58,448 nt of DNA from an uncultured Bacilli bacterium (GCA_934149245.1 CAKPER010000006.1:1-58448), one strand, 5' to 3'. Positions 7,899 through 17,000 are shown, numbered from the stretch's first letter. Numbers and translations: made by a program. The notes: a model not told the origin generated them from the sequence alone.

Positions 7899-7927
7899 AA
7901 AGTTGCAATTTATTGCACTTTTTTTAA
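7899..7927 (+). terminator. Terminator of ddl-ruvA
   Basis: Stem AAAG-TGCAAT / ATTGCA-CTTT (one bulged T) followed by a T run. Confidence 0.6.
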
Positions 7928-7968
7928 TATTTTGATATAATTTTATTTAAGAATAAGGGGTGAAGCAA

Positions 7969-9231
7969 ATGAGTGATAAGTATGATGAAATATTAAAAGA
8001 AAAACCAAAGTATGCAGATCCTGAACCACTTATTAGTAAAAAAAATAAGTATTTTAAAATTTCTCTTTTAGTAGGTATAATTTTATCCTTAATTGTTATA
8101 TTGATTAGTTATATATTTTATTATAATATTGTTTTAGCAAGTGAAAGTATTATTTTAAATAATATTAATAAAGTAGTGAAAAAATATAATTATATTTATA
8201 GTGATATAGTGCCTAGCTATTTAGATCAGAATAATTATTCTATAGATAGTACTATTTCTTATAATGATAGAAAATATAATTATTTGTATGTAAAAAATGG
8301 TAAGGAGCAATCTAGAACATTTTCTAATGAAGATAGATTTATAACCTTTTATACAGTTAATTCTAAAAATTATATAAAAACATCTAATATACCATACTAT
8401 ATTGAAAGAGAAGAGAGTAAGAAAAATTTATCAGATATAAATACTATGAAACAAAGTTTAGAGCTAGAGCCTACAGTATTTATATATAGTGAGTTATTTA
8501 ATGGAGAATCTACTGATTTATCTAAGAATTATTATAATTTAGATAATGTTAATAAAACTATAGATGATGTAAGGAATAATTTTAATTCTTATATATCTAA
8601 AGATAAGTATATAAAGAAGTTATATTTATTAAATAAAAAATTAATAGTAGAGGTTAATTTATCTTTAAATACTAATGATTTAAATAGTATTTTGGGAGAT
8701 AATAGTTTAGAAATAAATGATAACTTGAATGTAAATATTACTACTAAAAATGATGCTATTACAAATGAAATTGATAATGTTAAAGTAGTAATAAATAATG
8801 AGACCCTAAATAAAAGAACAGTTATTACTTATGATAATAAGTCTGTTACTATTACTGATGATAAAGGGACAAATAAAAAAATTGTTTTTAATAAAAAAAG
8901 TAATTATTATGATGTAAAATTTTATAATAATAATATTCTTTATAGTGTGTTATCTTTAGAAAATAGTAGTAATAAATATGTGTATGCTTATAGGGTAATT
9001 GATAAGTTATATAGTATTAATTTAGAGGTTAATAAAGATAATGATGATGTTAAATATAAAATGGAGACTAATATAAATAATCAAACTAATAAATTTGAAA
9101 TTGTAAGTAGTTATAGTAAGATATCTACTATGAAAGAAAAATTAAATAATGTTAAAAAATATGAAGATGTAACTATTGATATACAAGAAGAGTTAAATAA
9201 AACTACTGAACAGATTTTATTTGGTAATTAG
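7969..9231 (+). CDS. Membrane-anchored extracytoplasmic protein of unknown function
   Basis: 420 aa from ATG 7969 (SD AAGGGGTG; an upstream GTG inside the SD is rejected). A basic cytosolic stretch of about 28 residues precedes one strong TM helix (about 31-53). The rest is very Asn/Lys/Tyr-rich, with no cysteines and no recognised domain, presumably outside the cell. The body resembles lipoprotein-like beta-sandwich substrates in composition only. The gene is monocistronic. It overlaps the convergent gene at 9217 by 15 bases at the 3' ends. I do not recognise the family. Confidence 0.6.
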   Translation: MSDKYDEILKEKPKYADPEPLISKKNKYFKISLLVGIILSLIVILISYIFYYNIVLASESIILNNINKVVKKYNYIYSDIVPSYLDQNNYSIDSTISYNDRKYNYLYVKNGKEQSRTFSNEDRFITFYTVNSKNYIKTSNIPYYIEREESKKNLSDINTMKQSLELEPTVFIYSELFNGESTDLSKNYYNLDNVNKTIDDVRNNFNSYISKDKYIKKLYLLNKKLIVEVNLSLNTNDLNSILGDNSLEINDNLNVNITTKNDAITNEIDNVKVVINNETLNKRTVITYDNKSVTITDDKGTNKKIVFNKKSNYYDVKFYNNNILYSVLSLENSSNKYVYAYRVIDKLYSINLEVNKDNDDVKYKMETNINNQTNKFEIVSSYSKISTMKEKLNNVKKYEDVTIDIQEELNKTTEQILFGN

Positions 9232-9729
9232 AACTAATGTTGTATCGATTAGGTGAATAATTGTAATAAGATAAGTAAACCATTTGGGGATAACTTTGAT
9301 AAAGCGATTGAAAAAGTTGATACCGTAGTAGATAAAGAAACATCCCATAACACCCCAAGCTAAAGATAATTCTAGACAAATATATTTTCCAAAATTAAAT
9401 TGTTTTTTTGTGTAATTCCACATATCTATATTAAAAAGAAATTTTAACGTATTGCCACCAATAAACTCAATTAAAGTTAGGCTAGTAATACATAAGATAA
9501 ATGTAATGAGAAATTTAAAAAGCTTATTACATTTTAATTTTTCAAATATGTATTTTTTGATTAGTAACAGAGCAATAATTCCAAAACCATAGACTGTGGT
9601 AACGGGACCATAGTAAATTCCACTGTGAACATTAACTTGTTGTATTTTAAATACATCACTTTCCATAATGAAACCCATTAGGGAATAGAAAAAGAAACAA
9701 TTTATATAATATAGCAATTTTATCACCAT
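9217..9729 (-). CDS. Putative ABC-transporter type IV (CmpB-like) membrane protein
   Basis: About 170 aa with four or five TM helices. The family hallmarks are the G-F-I-M-E-S turn in TM1 and H-S-G-I-Y-Y-G-P-V-T-T-V-Y-G-F-G-I in the next loop, with a later E-F-I-G-G-N...W-N-Y motif. The family's biochemical role is unproven despite its name. Start choice is uncertain: no good SD precedes ATG 9729, and a TTG at 9744 or an inner TTG after GGTGAT are alternatives. The T-run of the spore-protein terminator sits just upstream. Confidence 0.7.
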   Translation of the reverse strand: MVIKLLYYINCFFFYSLMGFIMESDVFKIQQVNVHSGIYYGPVTTVYGFGIIALLLIKKYIFEKLKCNKLFKFLITFILCITSLTLIEFIGGNTLKFLFNIDMWNYTKKQFNFGKYICLELSLAWGVMGCFFIYYGINFFNRFIKVIPKWFTYLITIIHLIDTTLVLITK

Positions 9730-9740
9730 TAAAGTTATGT

Positions 9741-9783
9741 GCAAAAAAAATGAATAATATTCAATTAGTGAACATTATTCATT
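9741..9783 (-). terminator. Terminator of the spore-protein gene
   Basis: A 14-base near-perfect stem (9749-9762 with 9770-9783, one mismatch) is followed on the minus strand by eight T residues. Confidence 0.75.
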
Positions 9784-9797
9784 CAAATTTTTTAAAT

Positions 9798-10016
9798 TTA
9801 TTTATTTTGACCAGTGTAGTTTGAACCACTGATTTGGTTTTGTCCTAATCTAACTAATCTCTTAGTGATTTCACCACCAACAGATCCATTAGCTCTTGAA
9901 GTAGCATCTCCTCCAAGGTTAACACCAAATTCGTTAGCTATTTCGTATTTCATTTTTTCGATTGCTTGTTTAGCACCTGGAACTAACATTTTATTATTGT
10001 TACTTTGGTTGTTCAT
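9798..10016 (-). CDS. Alpha/beta-type small acid-soluble spore protein
   Basis: 72 aa from ATG 10016, with a strong AGGAGGTG SD; an in-frame GTG inside the SD is rejected. The two family blocks are present: K-Y-E-I-A-N-E-F-G-V-N-L-G and T-S-R-A-N-G-S-V-G-G-E-I-T-K-R-L-V. These proteins coat spore DNA and protect it from UV and heat. The first block contains the Gpr cleavage site (Y-E/I-A), and gpr itself is at 15893. This is clear evidence that the lineage sporulates or recently did. Confidence 0.97.
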   Translation of the reverse strand: MNNQSNNNKMLVPGAKQAIEKMKYEIANEFGVNLGGDATSRANGSVGGEITKRLVRLGQNQISGSNYTGQNK

Positions 10017-10089
10017 TATGTTCACCTCCTACACTAATAGGTTGTGAACTTTTGTTAATTTAATACCTAAATTTAATTGGTAATTTTTT

Positions 10090-11268
10090 CTAAAAATTAA
10101 ATTTATTATCTATTGCTGTATCAACATGACTAATATTATCTACAGAGTTTTTAATAAGTGTATTATAATCAAATGTTTTTTCATATTCTATACATTTATC
10201 TAGTCTAGGATTTATAACTGGGTGTTTTGGTAAAAAGATAGTACAACAATCTTCATAAGGAAGAATGGATACATCATATGTACCAATTTTTTTGGCAATA
10301 TCAATTATTTCGAGTTTATCAAGGCAAGCTACTGGTCTAATAATAGGTGTATTGGTAACATTATTTATAACACTCATACTATTTAGTGTTTGGCTAGCAA
10401 CTTGTCCTACTGATTCTCCATTTATTATAACTAGAGCGTGCCTTTTGATTCTGACTATATCAGCTATACGATACATCATTCTTCGCATAATAGTAATCAT
10501 ATATTCACTATTAATGTTTTTATATATATTTTCTTGAATATTGGTAAAATTAATAACATGAAGTTTTATATCGGGTTGGTATTCACTTAATATATTCACT
10601 AATTTTTTAACTTTGTTTAAAGCTTGCTGGGATGTATGAGGAGGAGATTCGAAGTATAAGCATTCTACTTTTATTCCTCTTTTCATAGCTAAGTATCCAC
10701 TAACAGGAGAATCTATTCCACCTGATAGCATAAGTATTCCACGACCAGCAACTCCTGTTGGATATCCACCAGCACCTTTAATTTCTTTAGAATATATATA
10801 GGTATAGTTTTCTCTAATTTCTATTTTTAAAGTGTAATCAGGGTTATGAACATCAACAGAAATGTTATCAATATTTTTTAGTAATAAACCGCCAATAACA
10901 TTATTAAATTCAATACTTTTAATCTGAAATTTTTTATCACTTCTTTTTGTTTCAACTTTAAAAGTTTTAAAGTGTTCATTTTTGGCAACAGTAAGAACAT
11001 CTCTTTTGATGATATCAATATTAGTATCTGTTCTATAACATATAACTATACCGTGGATTCCAAATATTTTTTTTAGTTTTGATATTACTTCTTCTTCTTT
11101 ACTTTCATCATATAGTTCAATAAACATTCTAACTCTATTTTTAGTAAGTTTAAAGTCATAATTTTCAAGGCTTTTTTCTATGTTTTTTGCTAATGTATTT
11201 ATGAAAAGATTTCTATTAGCTTTTTTGGTTGTAAGTTCGCCATATTTTATTAATATTATTTTTTTCAT
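10090..11268 (-). CDS. thiI: tRNA 4-thiouridine synthase ThiI
   Basis: 392 aa, the length of the short Bacillota form without a rhodanese domain. It has an N-terminal ferredoxin-like/THUMP region (about 1-165) and the PP-loop S-G-G-I-D-S-P-V-S-G-Y. A Y-E-D-C-C-T-I-F-L-P-K-H-P motif carries the conserved C-terminal cysteine. ThiI adenylates U8 of tRNA and inserts sulfur delivered by a cysteine desulfurase; no desulfurase gene is adjacent here. The gene lies 72 bases from the next minus-strand gene, with a terminator between. Confidence 0.95.
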   Translation of the reverse strand: MKKIILIKYGELTTKKANRNLFINTLAKNIEKSLENYDFKLTKNRVRMFIELYDESKEEEVISKLKKIFGIHGIVICYRTDTNIDIIKRDVLTVAKNEHFKTFKVETKRSDKKFQIKSIEFNNVIGGLLLKNIDNISVDVHNPDYTLKIEIRENYTYIYSKEIKGAGGYPTGVAGRGILMLSGGIDSPVSGYLAMKRGIKVECLYFESPPHTSQQALNKVKKLVNILSEYQPDIKLHVINFTNIQENIYKNINSEYMITIMRRMMYRIADIVRIKRHALVIINGESVGQVASQTLNSMSVINNVTNTPIIRPVACLDKLEIIDIAKKIGTYDVSILPYEDCCTIFLPKHPVINPRLDKCIEYEKTFDYNTLIKNSVDNISHVDTAIDNKFNF

Positions 11269-11315
11269 AAGATCACTTCCTCTTTGTTAATTATAAACAA
11301 TAGTTATTTAATTGT

Positions 11316-11343
11316 CAAAGAAAAAGACTATTATATGTAGTCT
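11316..11343 (-). terminator. Terminator of the surface-protein gene at 11345
   Basis: On the minus strand AAAGACTA/TAGTCTTT with a 7-base loop is followed by a T run. Confidence 0.65.
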
Positions 11344-11344
11344 T

Positions 11345-12463
11345 TTATCTAAATGTATATGGATTTTTTTTAGTTCCGTTTCCACTAACATATAGGGCAT
11401 TTTTAGATATGCTGATAACAGGTCTAACGCTACCTAAGTCAGATGTTAGGGATGTAAAGGCACCCATATTTTCATCTATTTCGTATACAGAATAACTTTC
11501 TTCTTTAGAACCAGTAATGGAATGGAAAGTATAGTCGTAATTTGCAATATAATTGTAATTTGAGCAGCTTGGTGATGTTGCAGTTATGCAGTCGTTATCT
11601 AGACTAGCAGTCATGAAGTCTCCTATAGTGACTAAACCTATATATTGATTTGCCAAAACACTACTTCTTTCTATTTCTCTATTTCTAGCATCTTCTGTTT
11701 CACCAACTTTTCCTATGTATAAGTCAAAGTTAGTAAGTAATTCTTTATTTGTATTAGAGAAAAATTTCTCATTATTATATAAGCTATTTAAATAATCTCT
11801 AATTCTACTAACTGTGTAATCGTTGATACCTGAATTATCTTGTCTTTCTTTATTATATCTATCATCCCATCTAGCATCAGCAATGTCATCTTTGTTATTA
11901 TAAATTAGCATTATATTGTCATTTACTATTTTAATTATACGCCAATTATAACCAGCAAATTTAACATAGTTGCGAACTTTCTCGCCACGGTAAACAAGTT
12001 CGCCAGCATTGTCGTATAATCCTGCCCCTTCTGTTACAACTTTTTCTCTAGATTTTACGACATTACTAAAAAATTTATAATTATAGTATTTTCCACAATC
12101 AAGTAGTGGTGTATATCTATAAGTTTTATTGGCCTTTGTAACTTTAACAGAAGCTTTACAAGCAATATCTTCATCTTTTACATAACTAGCAATATCTTTC
12201 ATATATTCTTTATTTACTAGTGTACTTACTTGAACCTCACTATCTTCACCATTATTTTGTGGCAATAAATTAGGATTTTTATCATAGTACTGGCGAGCAG
12301 ATGTTAACATGATATCTTCTATTTCGCTAAAACTTTTCTTGTAAAAAAAATTATAGTATAGAAGAGAACCACCTATAATAAAAAATATTAAAACCATAAA
12401 CCCAATTCCTATCATAATTAAATTTTTAGAACCAATCTTTTTTATTAATTCTTTAAAGTCCAT
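11345..12463 (-). CDS. Anchored surface protein with C-terminal LRPVI-type domain
   Basis: 372 aa. A cytosolic start (about 1-13) precedes one TM helix (about 14-36). The exported body contains W-R-I-I-K-I-V-N-D, D-A-R-W-D-D-R-Y and a C-terminal V-R-P-V-I-S-I-S-x-N-A-x-Y-V-S-G-N-G-T-x-x-x-P-Y ending. That ending is shared with the proteins at 30469 and 32051 (L-R-P-V-I-K-x-S...G-x-G-T-x-x-x-P). This domain resembles the DUF6273-type domain of exported Bacillota proteins. The N-terminal segment Y-Y-D-K-N-P-N-L-L-P resembles segments of pilin-like surface proteins from related genomes. Monocistronic. Ligand unknown. Confidence 0.6.
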   Translation of the reverse strand: MDFKELIKKIGSKNLIMIGIGFMVLIFFIIGGSLLYYNFFYKKSFSEIEDIMLTSARQYYDKNPNLLPQNNGEDSEVQVSTLVNKEYMKDIASYVKDEDIACKASVKVTKANKTYRYTPLLDCGKYYNYKFFSNVVKSREKVVTEGAGLYDNAGELVYRGEKVRNYVKFAGYNWRIIKIVNDNIMLIYNNKDDIADARWDDRYNKERQDNSGINDYTVSRIRDYLNSLYNNEKFFSNTNKELLTNFDLYIGKVGETEDARNREIERSSVLANQYIGLVTIGDFMTASLDNDCITATSPSCSNYNYIANYDYTFHSITGSKEESYSVYEIDENMGAFTSLTSDLGSVRPVISISKNALYVSGNGTKKNPYTFR

Positions 12464-12602
12464 AAATATCCCTCACTAACTATGTGCATTATACCAAAAT
12501 TAATGATTTTTATCAATGATTTGGAACTATTTTTTTATAGTTCGTTTAAGTTTATGAATATTTATCTAGTATTTACATATATTTTTTTGAAAGGATGATT
12601 AG

Positions 12603-13514
12603 ATGAGACAAATAATACCATTTAAAAAAGAATTATTATTTAAGACAAAGGTGAGTGAAATAACTTCTATTTCTTTAGAGCATACTTTGTATTTAAAAGA
12701 ATCTAATTTAATTAGTGGAGAATTTCATATAAGTGGTGATTATAAGATGACTAGTGCTTCTATAAATAGAGAGAAGTTTTATTTTACATTACCATTTGAG
12801 ATTAATTTAGATGATAATTATGTAGGAGATAATATAAATATAGATATAGATAATTTTTATTATGAGATAGTTAATGATGATTCTCTTCAAGTAAATATAG
12901 ATGTTTATATTGATGGTGAGAAAGAGAAAAAAGAGGTAGTTATTAATAATAGTGAGACTAAGGAAAATAAGGTTGTAGAGGAAGTTTTACCAGAAGTCTC
13001 TAATGATGATAATGAGCGTACTGATACTAAGGAAGTAGGTAGTAAAGAAGTTATAGAAGAAGTACCTACTATAGTAAAAGAAGATGAGATAGGGGTAGAA
13101 AAAGTAGTGGAGGAGCCTAAAGTTCTTGTTTTACCAAGTAAGGAGGAGACTTTAGAAAATAGAGATTCTTCTAAAGAAAAGATTGCAGAAGATGAGATAA
13201 AAATAGAAAATAATATTTCTTTTGCAAATAGTCCCAAAATAAAGATAGATATAGATAATGATAATGTTAACGAGAATGAAAATAAAAATATAGATGAGTT
13301 AGAAAATTTATCTAATAATATAAATTTTTTTAATACAGATAATTTTAATACAGATACTTATGTTACATATTATGTCTATATAGTAAAAGAGGATGATACT
13401 CTAAATAGTATTATGGAAAAATTTAATGTATCAAAAGAAAAATTAGGTATTTATAATGATCTTAGTGACTTAAAGAAGGGAACAAAGATTATTATTCCTA
13501 TGGAAAATGAATAG
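12603..13514 (+). CDS. SpoVID-like LysM spore morphogenesis protein
   Basis: 303 aa. The N-terminal domain (about 1-105) has the SpoVID/SafA-type layout, with I-S-L-E-H-T-L-Y-L-K-E and I-S-G-E-F-H-I-S-G-D-Y-K. A Glu/Val/Lys-rich low-complexity linker covers about 110-235. The C-terminus is one LysM module (V-Y-I-V-K-E-D-D-T-L-N-S-I-M-E-K-F-N-V...I-I-I-P). In B. subtilis SpoVID drives encasement of the forespore by coat proteins. The next gene encodes a YsxE/CotS-like protein and overlaps by 8 bases, reproducing the spoVID-ysxE pair. The linker is not conserved. I am confident in the type but not strict orthology. Confidence 0.75.
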   Translation: MRQIIPFKKELLFKTKVSEITSISLEHTLYLKESNLISGEFHISGDYKMTSASINREKFYFTLPFEINLDDNYVGDNINIDIDNFYYEIVNDDSLQVNIDVYIDGEKEKKEVVINNSETKENKVVEEVLPEVSNDDNERTDTKEVGSKEVIEEVPTIVKEDEIGVEKVVEEPKVLVLPSKEETLENRDSSKEKIAEDEIKIENNISFANSPKIKIDIDNDNVNENENKNIDELENLSNNINFFNTDNFNTDTYVTYYVYIVKEDDTLNSIMEKFNVSKEKLGIYNDLSDLKKGTKIIIPMENE

Positions 13515-14415
13515 AGAGTTAAGTGAGTTATTTAGAGAAAAAAATATTACTACCAAAAAAATAACTATAAAAAAAGATGTTAGAATTATAGATACTGGCA
13601 GTAAAAAATTAGTAATAAAAAAGAGAGAAAAAGATCAAAGTAAATTATTTGCTTATCTTTTATCAAGATCTTTTGATTTTTTTCCTAAAATACTCTATAA
13701 AACAGAGAATTATGATATATATGAATATATAAAAGATGTAGATATTCCAAGAGAAGAAAGAGCTCTTGATATAATTAAATTAACAACATTACTTCATCGT
13801 AAAACAACTTTTCATAAAGATGTAGATGAAGATTATTATAAAGAAATATATGAAAATATTGTGAATAAAATAAATTATTTAGAAAATTATTATAATGATA
13901 TAGCTGAAATAATTGAGAGAGAAGAATATATGTCTCCTTCTAATTATTTATTTATAAGAAATATTTCTATGGTATTTCAGGCTTTGAATTATAGTAAGTA
14001 TAATATAGAAAAATGGTATAAAATTATTGATGAAAAAAAGAGAATAAGGGTTGTAAATATTCATAATAATTTAAGTCTTGAACATTATTTGGTAGGAGAA
14101 AAGCCGTGCTTTATTAGTTGGAAATATAGCAAGCGAGATATGCCTATATATGATTTAATAAAGTTATATAAAAGATATTATGCCAATTTAGATTTTTGTG
14201 AGTTATTAAGAAATTATGAAATACCTTATCCTCTTCTTCCTGAGGAAAAATTATTACTAGTTAGTTTAATATCTATTCCTGAGAGAATAGAATTTAATGA
14301 ATCAGAATATAACTTATGTTTAAAAATAAAAAAATTTTATGATTATCTTAATAGTACAGAAAAGTTTATTTCTGATTACTTCCCTGAAAAGCAAAAGGAA
14401 CCTATTGTTAAGTAG
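13507..14415 (+). CDS. YsxE/CotS-like spore coat protein (kinase-like fold)
   Basis: 302 aa. It has the layout of the CotS/YtaA/YsxE/YutH family, which are distant aminoglycoside-phosphotransferase-like proteins: an N-lobe with K-K-L-V-I-K-K-R-E (ATP-Lys region) and Y-E-Y-I-K-D-V hinge, an R-x-x-x-I-H-N-N-L-S loop in place of the usual H-x-D-x-x-x-N, and I-S-W-K-Y-S-K-R-D-M-P-I-Y-D-L in place of the I-D-F/W-D segment. The degenerate loop suggests a pseudokinase. Position directly after the spoVID-like gene supports a coat role. Confidence 0.7.
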   Translation: MNRELSELFREKNITTKKITIKKDVRIIDTGSKKLVIKKREKDQSKLFAYLLSRSFDFFPKILYKTENYDIYEYIKDVDIPREERALDIIKLTTLLHRKTTFHKDVDEDYYKEIYENIVNKINYLENYYNDIAEIIEREEYMSPSNYLFIRNISMVFQALNYSKYNIEKWYKIIDEKKRIRVVNIHNNLSLEHYLVGEKPCFISWKYSKRDMPIYDLIKLYKRYYANLDFCELLRNYEIPYPLLPEEKLLLVSLISIPERIEFNESEYNLCLKIKKFYDYLNSTEKFISDYFPEKQKEPIVK

Positions 14416-14424
14416 GTTTCTTTA
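14396..14424. terminator. Bidirectional terminator in the convergent gene overlap
   Basis: AGGAACCTA/TAGGTTTCT stem spanning the 3' end of the ysxE-like gene and the end of the convergent transglutaminase-like gene; A- and T-rich flanks fit both directions. Confidence 0.6.
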
Positions 14425-15366
14425 ATTATTTTTAGTAGATGTTGTCTCAGGAAATAAATCGTTTGAAAAGTAGTGAACATTATCATCAAGTTTTTTTAAA
14501 GTGTTTGTAGTTATTAGAAAATAATTATCTCTTGTTATGTTTTTATCACTTACAGGATCATCCCAAGTTAGGTCTAAATGTAGCCATGTTCCATCTAAAT
14601 AAACTAAGTTCCATACGTGTTGGTCATTACTGATTTTGTAATTAATGATATTCATTTTATCTAAAAATAATGCCATAGCATCAGAGTATCCACTACATAT
14701 ACCATAGTGTTCGATTAAAACTCCGTAAGCTGTGTTAGAACGATATGTTTTATCATTTATATTTTCTGTTTTTAGAGTATCATAATCAGTAGTATTGATA
14801 ATATAATCATGAATGGTTTTAATTTTTTCTTTAGTACTCATATTATTTGTAATTTTTTTATTTATTATTTTATCAACAGTATCATTAATAACTTCTTTAT
14901 CTTTATCTGAATATAAGTGTTTAATTTTAATTTCTATAGTATTATTATCAAAGTTAAAAGTAATATTTTCAAAGCTGTTAAATGGATGAACATAGTTATT
15001 TAAGACGCTTAGTGCATCGGTATTTTCACTGATAGCATTCATATCTTCATAGCAACTTTTATAATCTTTGCCACAATATCTTTTAGAGTATGTAACACCA
15101 GAATTAATTAAATAATATATAGAATCAATTATATCTTGTTTTGAATTAACTTCAGTTTTTGTATAATTATTGACATAATTAAAATTATCTTCAATAAAAT
15201 AACTGTTTTCGACTGTTTTACCAAATTTTCGTTCTACACTTTTCGATGTTAGTAAGAATTTTATATCCCCCTTAAAAAAAGCACATACGCTAATAAATGT
15301 TATAACAAAAGCCCCAACTGTAACAATTGCTTTTTGACCAGATGTTAATTTTTGACTTTTTTCCAT
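14422..15366 (-). CDS. Membrane-anchored transglutaminase-like protein
   Basis: 314 aa. It has an N-terminal cytosolic stretch, one TM helix (about 11-29) and an extracytoplasmic body. The C-terminal transglutaminase-like core carries the triad: Cys in Y-G-I-C-S-G-Y-S-D-A, His in N-D-Q-H-V-W-N-L-V-Y-L-D-G-T-W, and Asp in H-L-D-L-T-W-D-D-P. Bacterial members act as cysteine proteases or cross-linkers of surface or cell-wall proteins. Its neighbours are sporulation genes, where transglutaminase chemistry also occurs, but no spore-specific feature is visible. The strong W-x-D-P signature makes the fold call firm. Confidence 0.85.
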   Translation of the reverse strand: MEKSQKLTSGQKAIVTVGAFVITFISVCAFFKGDIKFLLTSKSVERKFGKTVENSYFIEDNFNYVNNYTKTEVNSKQDIIDSIYYLINSGVTYSKRYCGKDYKSCYEDMNAISENTDALSVLNNYVHPFNSFENITFNFDNNTIEIKIKHLYSDKDKEVINDTVDKIINKKITNNMSTKEKIKTIHDYIINTTDYDTLKTENINDKTYRSNTAYGVLIEHYGICSGYSDAMALFLDKMNIINYKISNDQHVWNLVYLDGTWLHLDLTWDDPVSDKNITRDNYFLITTNTLKKLDDNVHYFSNDLFPETTSTKNN

Positions 15367-15492
15367 ATCACACCAACCAATCTATATTTCAACTTTTATA
15401 TAAACAACCCAATTTGATGACCAGTTTAACTATTCTAGAATTAACTTATACTTAAATTATAATATAAACTTTAATTTATATCAATAGAAAAA

Positions 15493-15524
15493 ATAAAAAA
15501 AGGAAGCAAAATTATTTTACTTCC
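15493..15524 (-). terminator. Terminator of rpsT
   Basis: On the minus strand GGAAGTAAAAT/ATTTTGCTTCC (one mismatch) is followed by a long T run. The hairpin includes the last rpsT codons. Confidence 0.75.
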
Positions 15525-15781
15525 ATATTATTTACTTTTTTAGCTAAACGAGACTTTTCTCTATCAACTTTATTTCTATGAACTAAACCTTTAGATTTAG
15601 CATTATCAAGAGCTTTAATAGCATCTTTTAAGTACTTTGTAGCGGCTTCTTTATCTCCAGCAGCAATTGCTTTATCAGTATTTTTAATAGCATTTTTTGC
15701 TGTCTGTTTTGGTTTAATATTATTAAGTGTAACTTTTCTTATTTGAATTGTTTTTTTCTTTGCATTCTTAACATTTGCCAC
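15512..15781 (-). CDS. rpsT: 30S ribosomal protein S20
   Basis: 89 aa, Lys/Ala-rich and helical, with the family pattern A-N-V-K-N-A-K-K-K-T-I-Q-I-R-K-V-T-x-x-N at the start and a D-x-A-x-x-K-G-L-V-H-R-N-K-V-D-R-E-K-S-R-L-A-K-K-V-N end. S20 binds 16S rRNA early in 30S assembly. An AAGGAGATGAG SD precedes the start. Divergent arrangement with gpr is the same as in Bacilli. Confidence 0.97.
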   Translation of the reverse strand: MANVKNAKKKTIQIRKVTLNNIKPKQTAKNAIKNTDKAIAAGDKEAATKYLKDAIKALDNAKSKGLVHRNKVDREKSRLAKKVNNMEVK

Positions 15782-15892
15782 TTATCTCATCTCCTTCCAA
15801 ATCAAGCTATATATCATTCTATCAAAAAAATATAAAAAAGGCAAATAAAAACAATAAAAATTGTAAAAAATATATATGAATGAGGTGAAGAG

Positions 15893-16918
15893 ATGAAAAA
15901 TAGAATTAATTTATCTAAATATCAAATTAGAACAGATCTTATAATAGAAAATATAGATGAGTTTAATGATAAGAGAGTTACTACTAATAATATAAATGAT
16001 AGTATTAAAGTGACAACTGTATCTATTGATGAGGATTTATCTTCTAAGTTAAATAAAAAGCAAGGAGATTATGTTACAATAGAGTTTAGTGATATAACTA
16101 ATCATGAAGATAGGAAGGAATTAGAAAAAACACTGGTTAATGAGATTAGAAAGATGTTAAATGGGACAAATATATCAAGTGATGCTACTTGTTTAATTGT
16201 AGGCTTAGGCAATAAAAGTAGTACTGCAGATAGTTTAGGACCTAAAGTTGTTGATAGAGTTTTAGTTACAAGACATTTATTTGTACTTAATACTAATGTA
16301 AAAGAGGGAATAAGAGAAGTATCGGCTATTTCACCAGGGGTAATGGCTACAACTGGTATAGAAACTTTTGATATTATAACTAGTATTGTAAAAAAGACTA
16401 AGCCACAATTTTTGATTGTAGTAGATGCACTAGCTTCTTCATCAATAGATAGAATAAATAAAACTATTCAACTTACAAATACTGGAATTCATCCAGGAAG
16501 TGGGGTAGGAAATAATAGAAAAGAATTAAGTTTTGAGACAATAAATATTCCTGTTATAGCAATAGGAGTACCAACGGTAGTAGAAAGTACTATTATTGTA
16601 AATGATACAATAGATTATTTATTTAAACATATATCTTATATAAAGAAAAATTATACAATGAATAAATTAGTTTTTACGCATAATAAAAATTATTTAAAAG
16701 ATGTTAACGAGGAAGATTTAAGTAAAAATGAAAAAAAGGAAATAAGTGGTATGTTAGGAGAATTAGATGATAATGATAAAAAAGCTTTGATAGAAGAGGT
16801 TTTAACAAGTTTGGATTATAATTTAATAGTTACTCCTAAAGAAATAGATTTTTTGATAGATAACTTAAGTAAAGTAATTGCTAAGAGTATAGATAAGTCA
16901 TTACATGATGCTATTTAA
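15893..16918 (+). CDS. gpr: Germination protease Gpr
   Basis: 341 aa. It shows the spore-protease signatures I-V-G-L-G-N-K-S-S-T-A-D-S-L-G-P-K-V, S-P-G-V-M-A-T-T-G-I-E-T, V-V-D-A-L-A-S-S and G-S-G-V-G-N-N-R-K-E. Gpr is an atypical aspartic-type protease made as a zymogen in the forespore. It cleaves the SASP DNA-binding proteins at germination; a substrate gene is at 9798. The N-terminus (S-K-Y-Q-I-R-T-D-L) contains the zymogen propeptide region with the self-cleavage-like site. The SD is GAGGTG before ATG 15893. Confidence 0.97.
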   Translation: MKNRINLSKYQIRTDLIIENIDEFNDKRVTTNNINDSIKVTTVSIDEDLSSKLNKKQGDYVTIEFSDITNHEDRKELEKTLVNEIRKMLNGTNISSDATCLIVGLGNKSSTADSLGPKVVDRVLVTRHLFVLNTNVKEGIREVSAISPGVMATTGIETFDIITSIVKKTKPQFLIVVDALASSSIDRINKTIQLTNTGIHPGSGVGNNRKELSFETINIPVIAIGVPTVVESTIIVNDTIDYLFKHISYIKKNYTMNKLVFTHNKNYLKDVNEEDLSKNEKKEISGMLGELDDNDKKALIEEVLTSLDYNLIVTPKEIDFLIDNLSKVIAKSIDKSLHDAI

Positions 16919-16929
16919 GTAAGGTAGGC

Positions 16930-16962
16930 AGGTTATATAATTTTATATAGCTTGTTTTTTTT
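16930..16962 (+). terminator. Terminator of gpr
   Basis: CAGGTTATATA/TATATAGCTTG stem with G-U pairs, followed by a T8 run. Confidence 0.7.
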
Positions 16963-16971
16963 GTGGATTAA

Positions 16972-17000
16972 TTGACATTTGGTTATTATTCCTTTAAAAT
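16972..17000 (+). promoter_or_regulatory. Promoter of the L,D-transpeptidase gene
   Basis: TTGACA (16972-16977), 17-base spacer, TAAAAT (16995-17000), about 30 bases before the start. Confidence 0.65.

Noticed and set aside
12905..13237. Ser/Thr-rich minus-strand frame opposite the SpoVID-like linker
   Set aside because: It mirrors the Glu/Val-rich low-complexity linker of the plus-strand gene and has no start signals.
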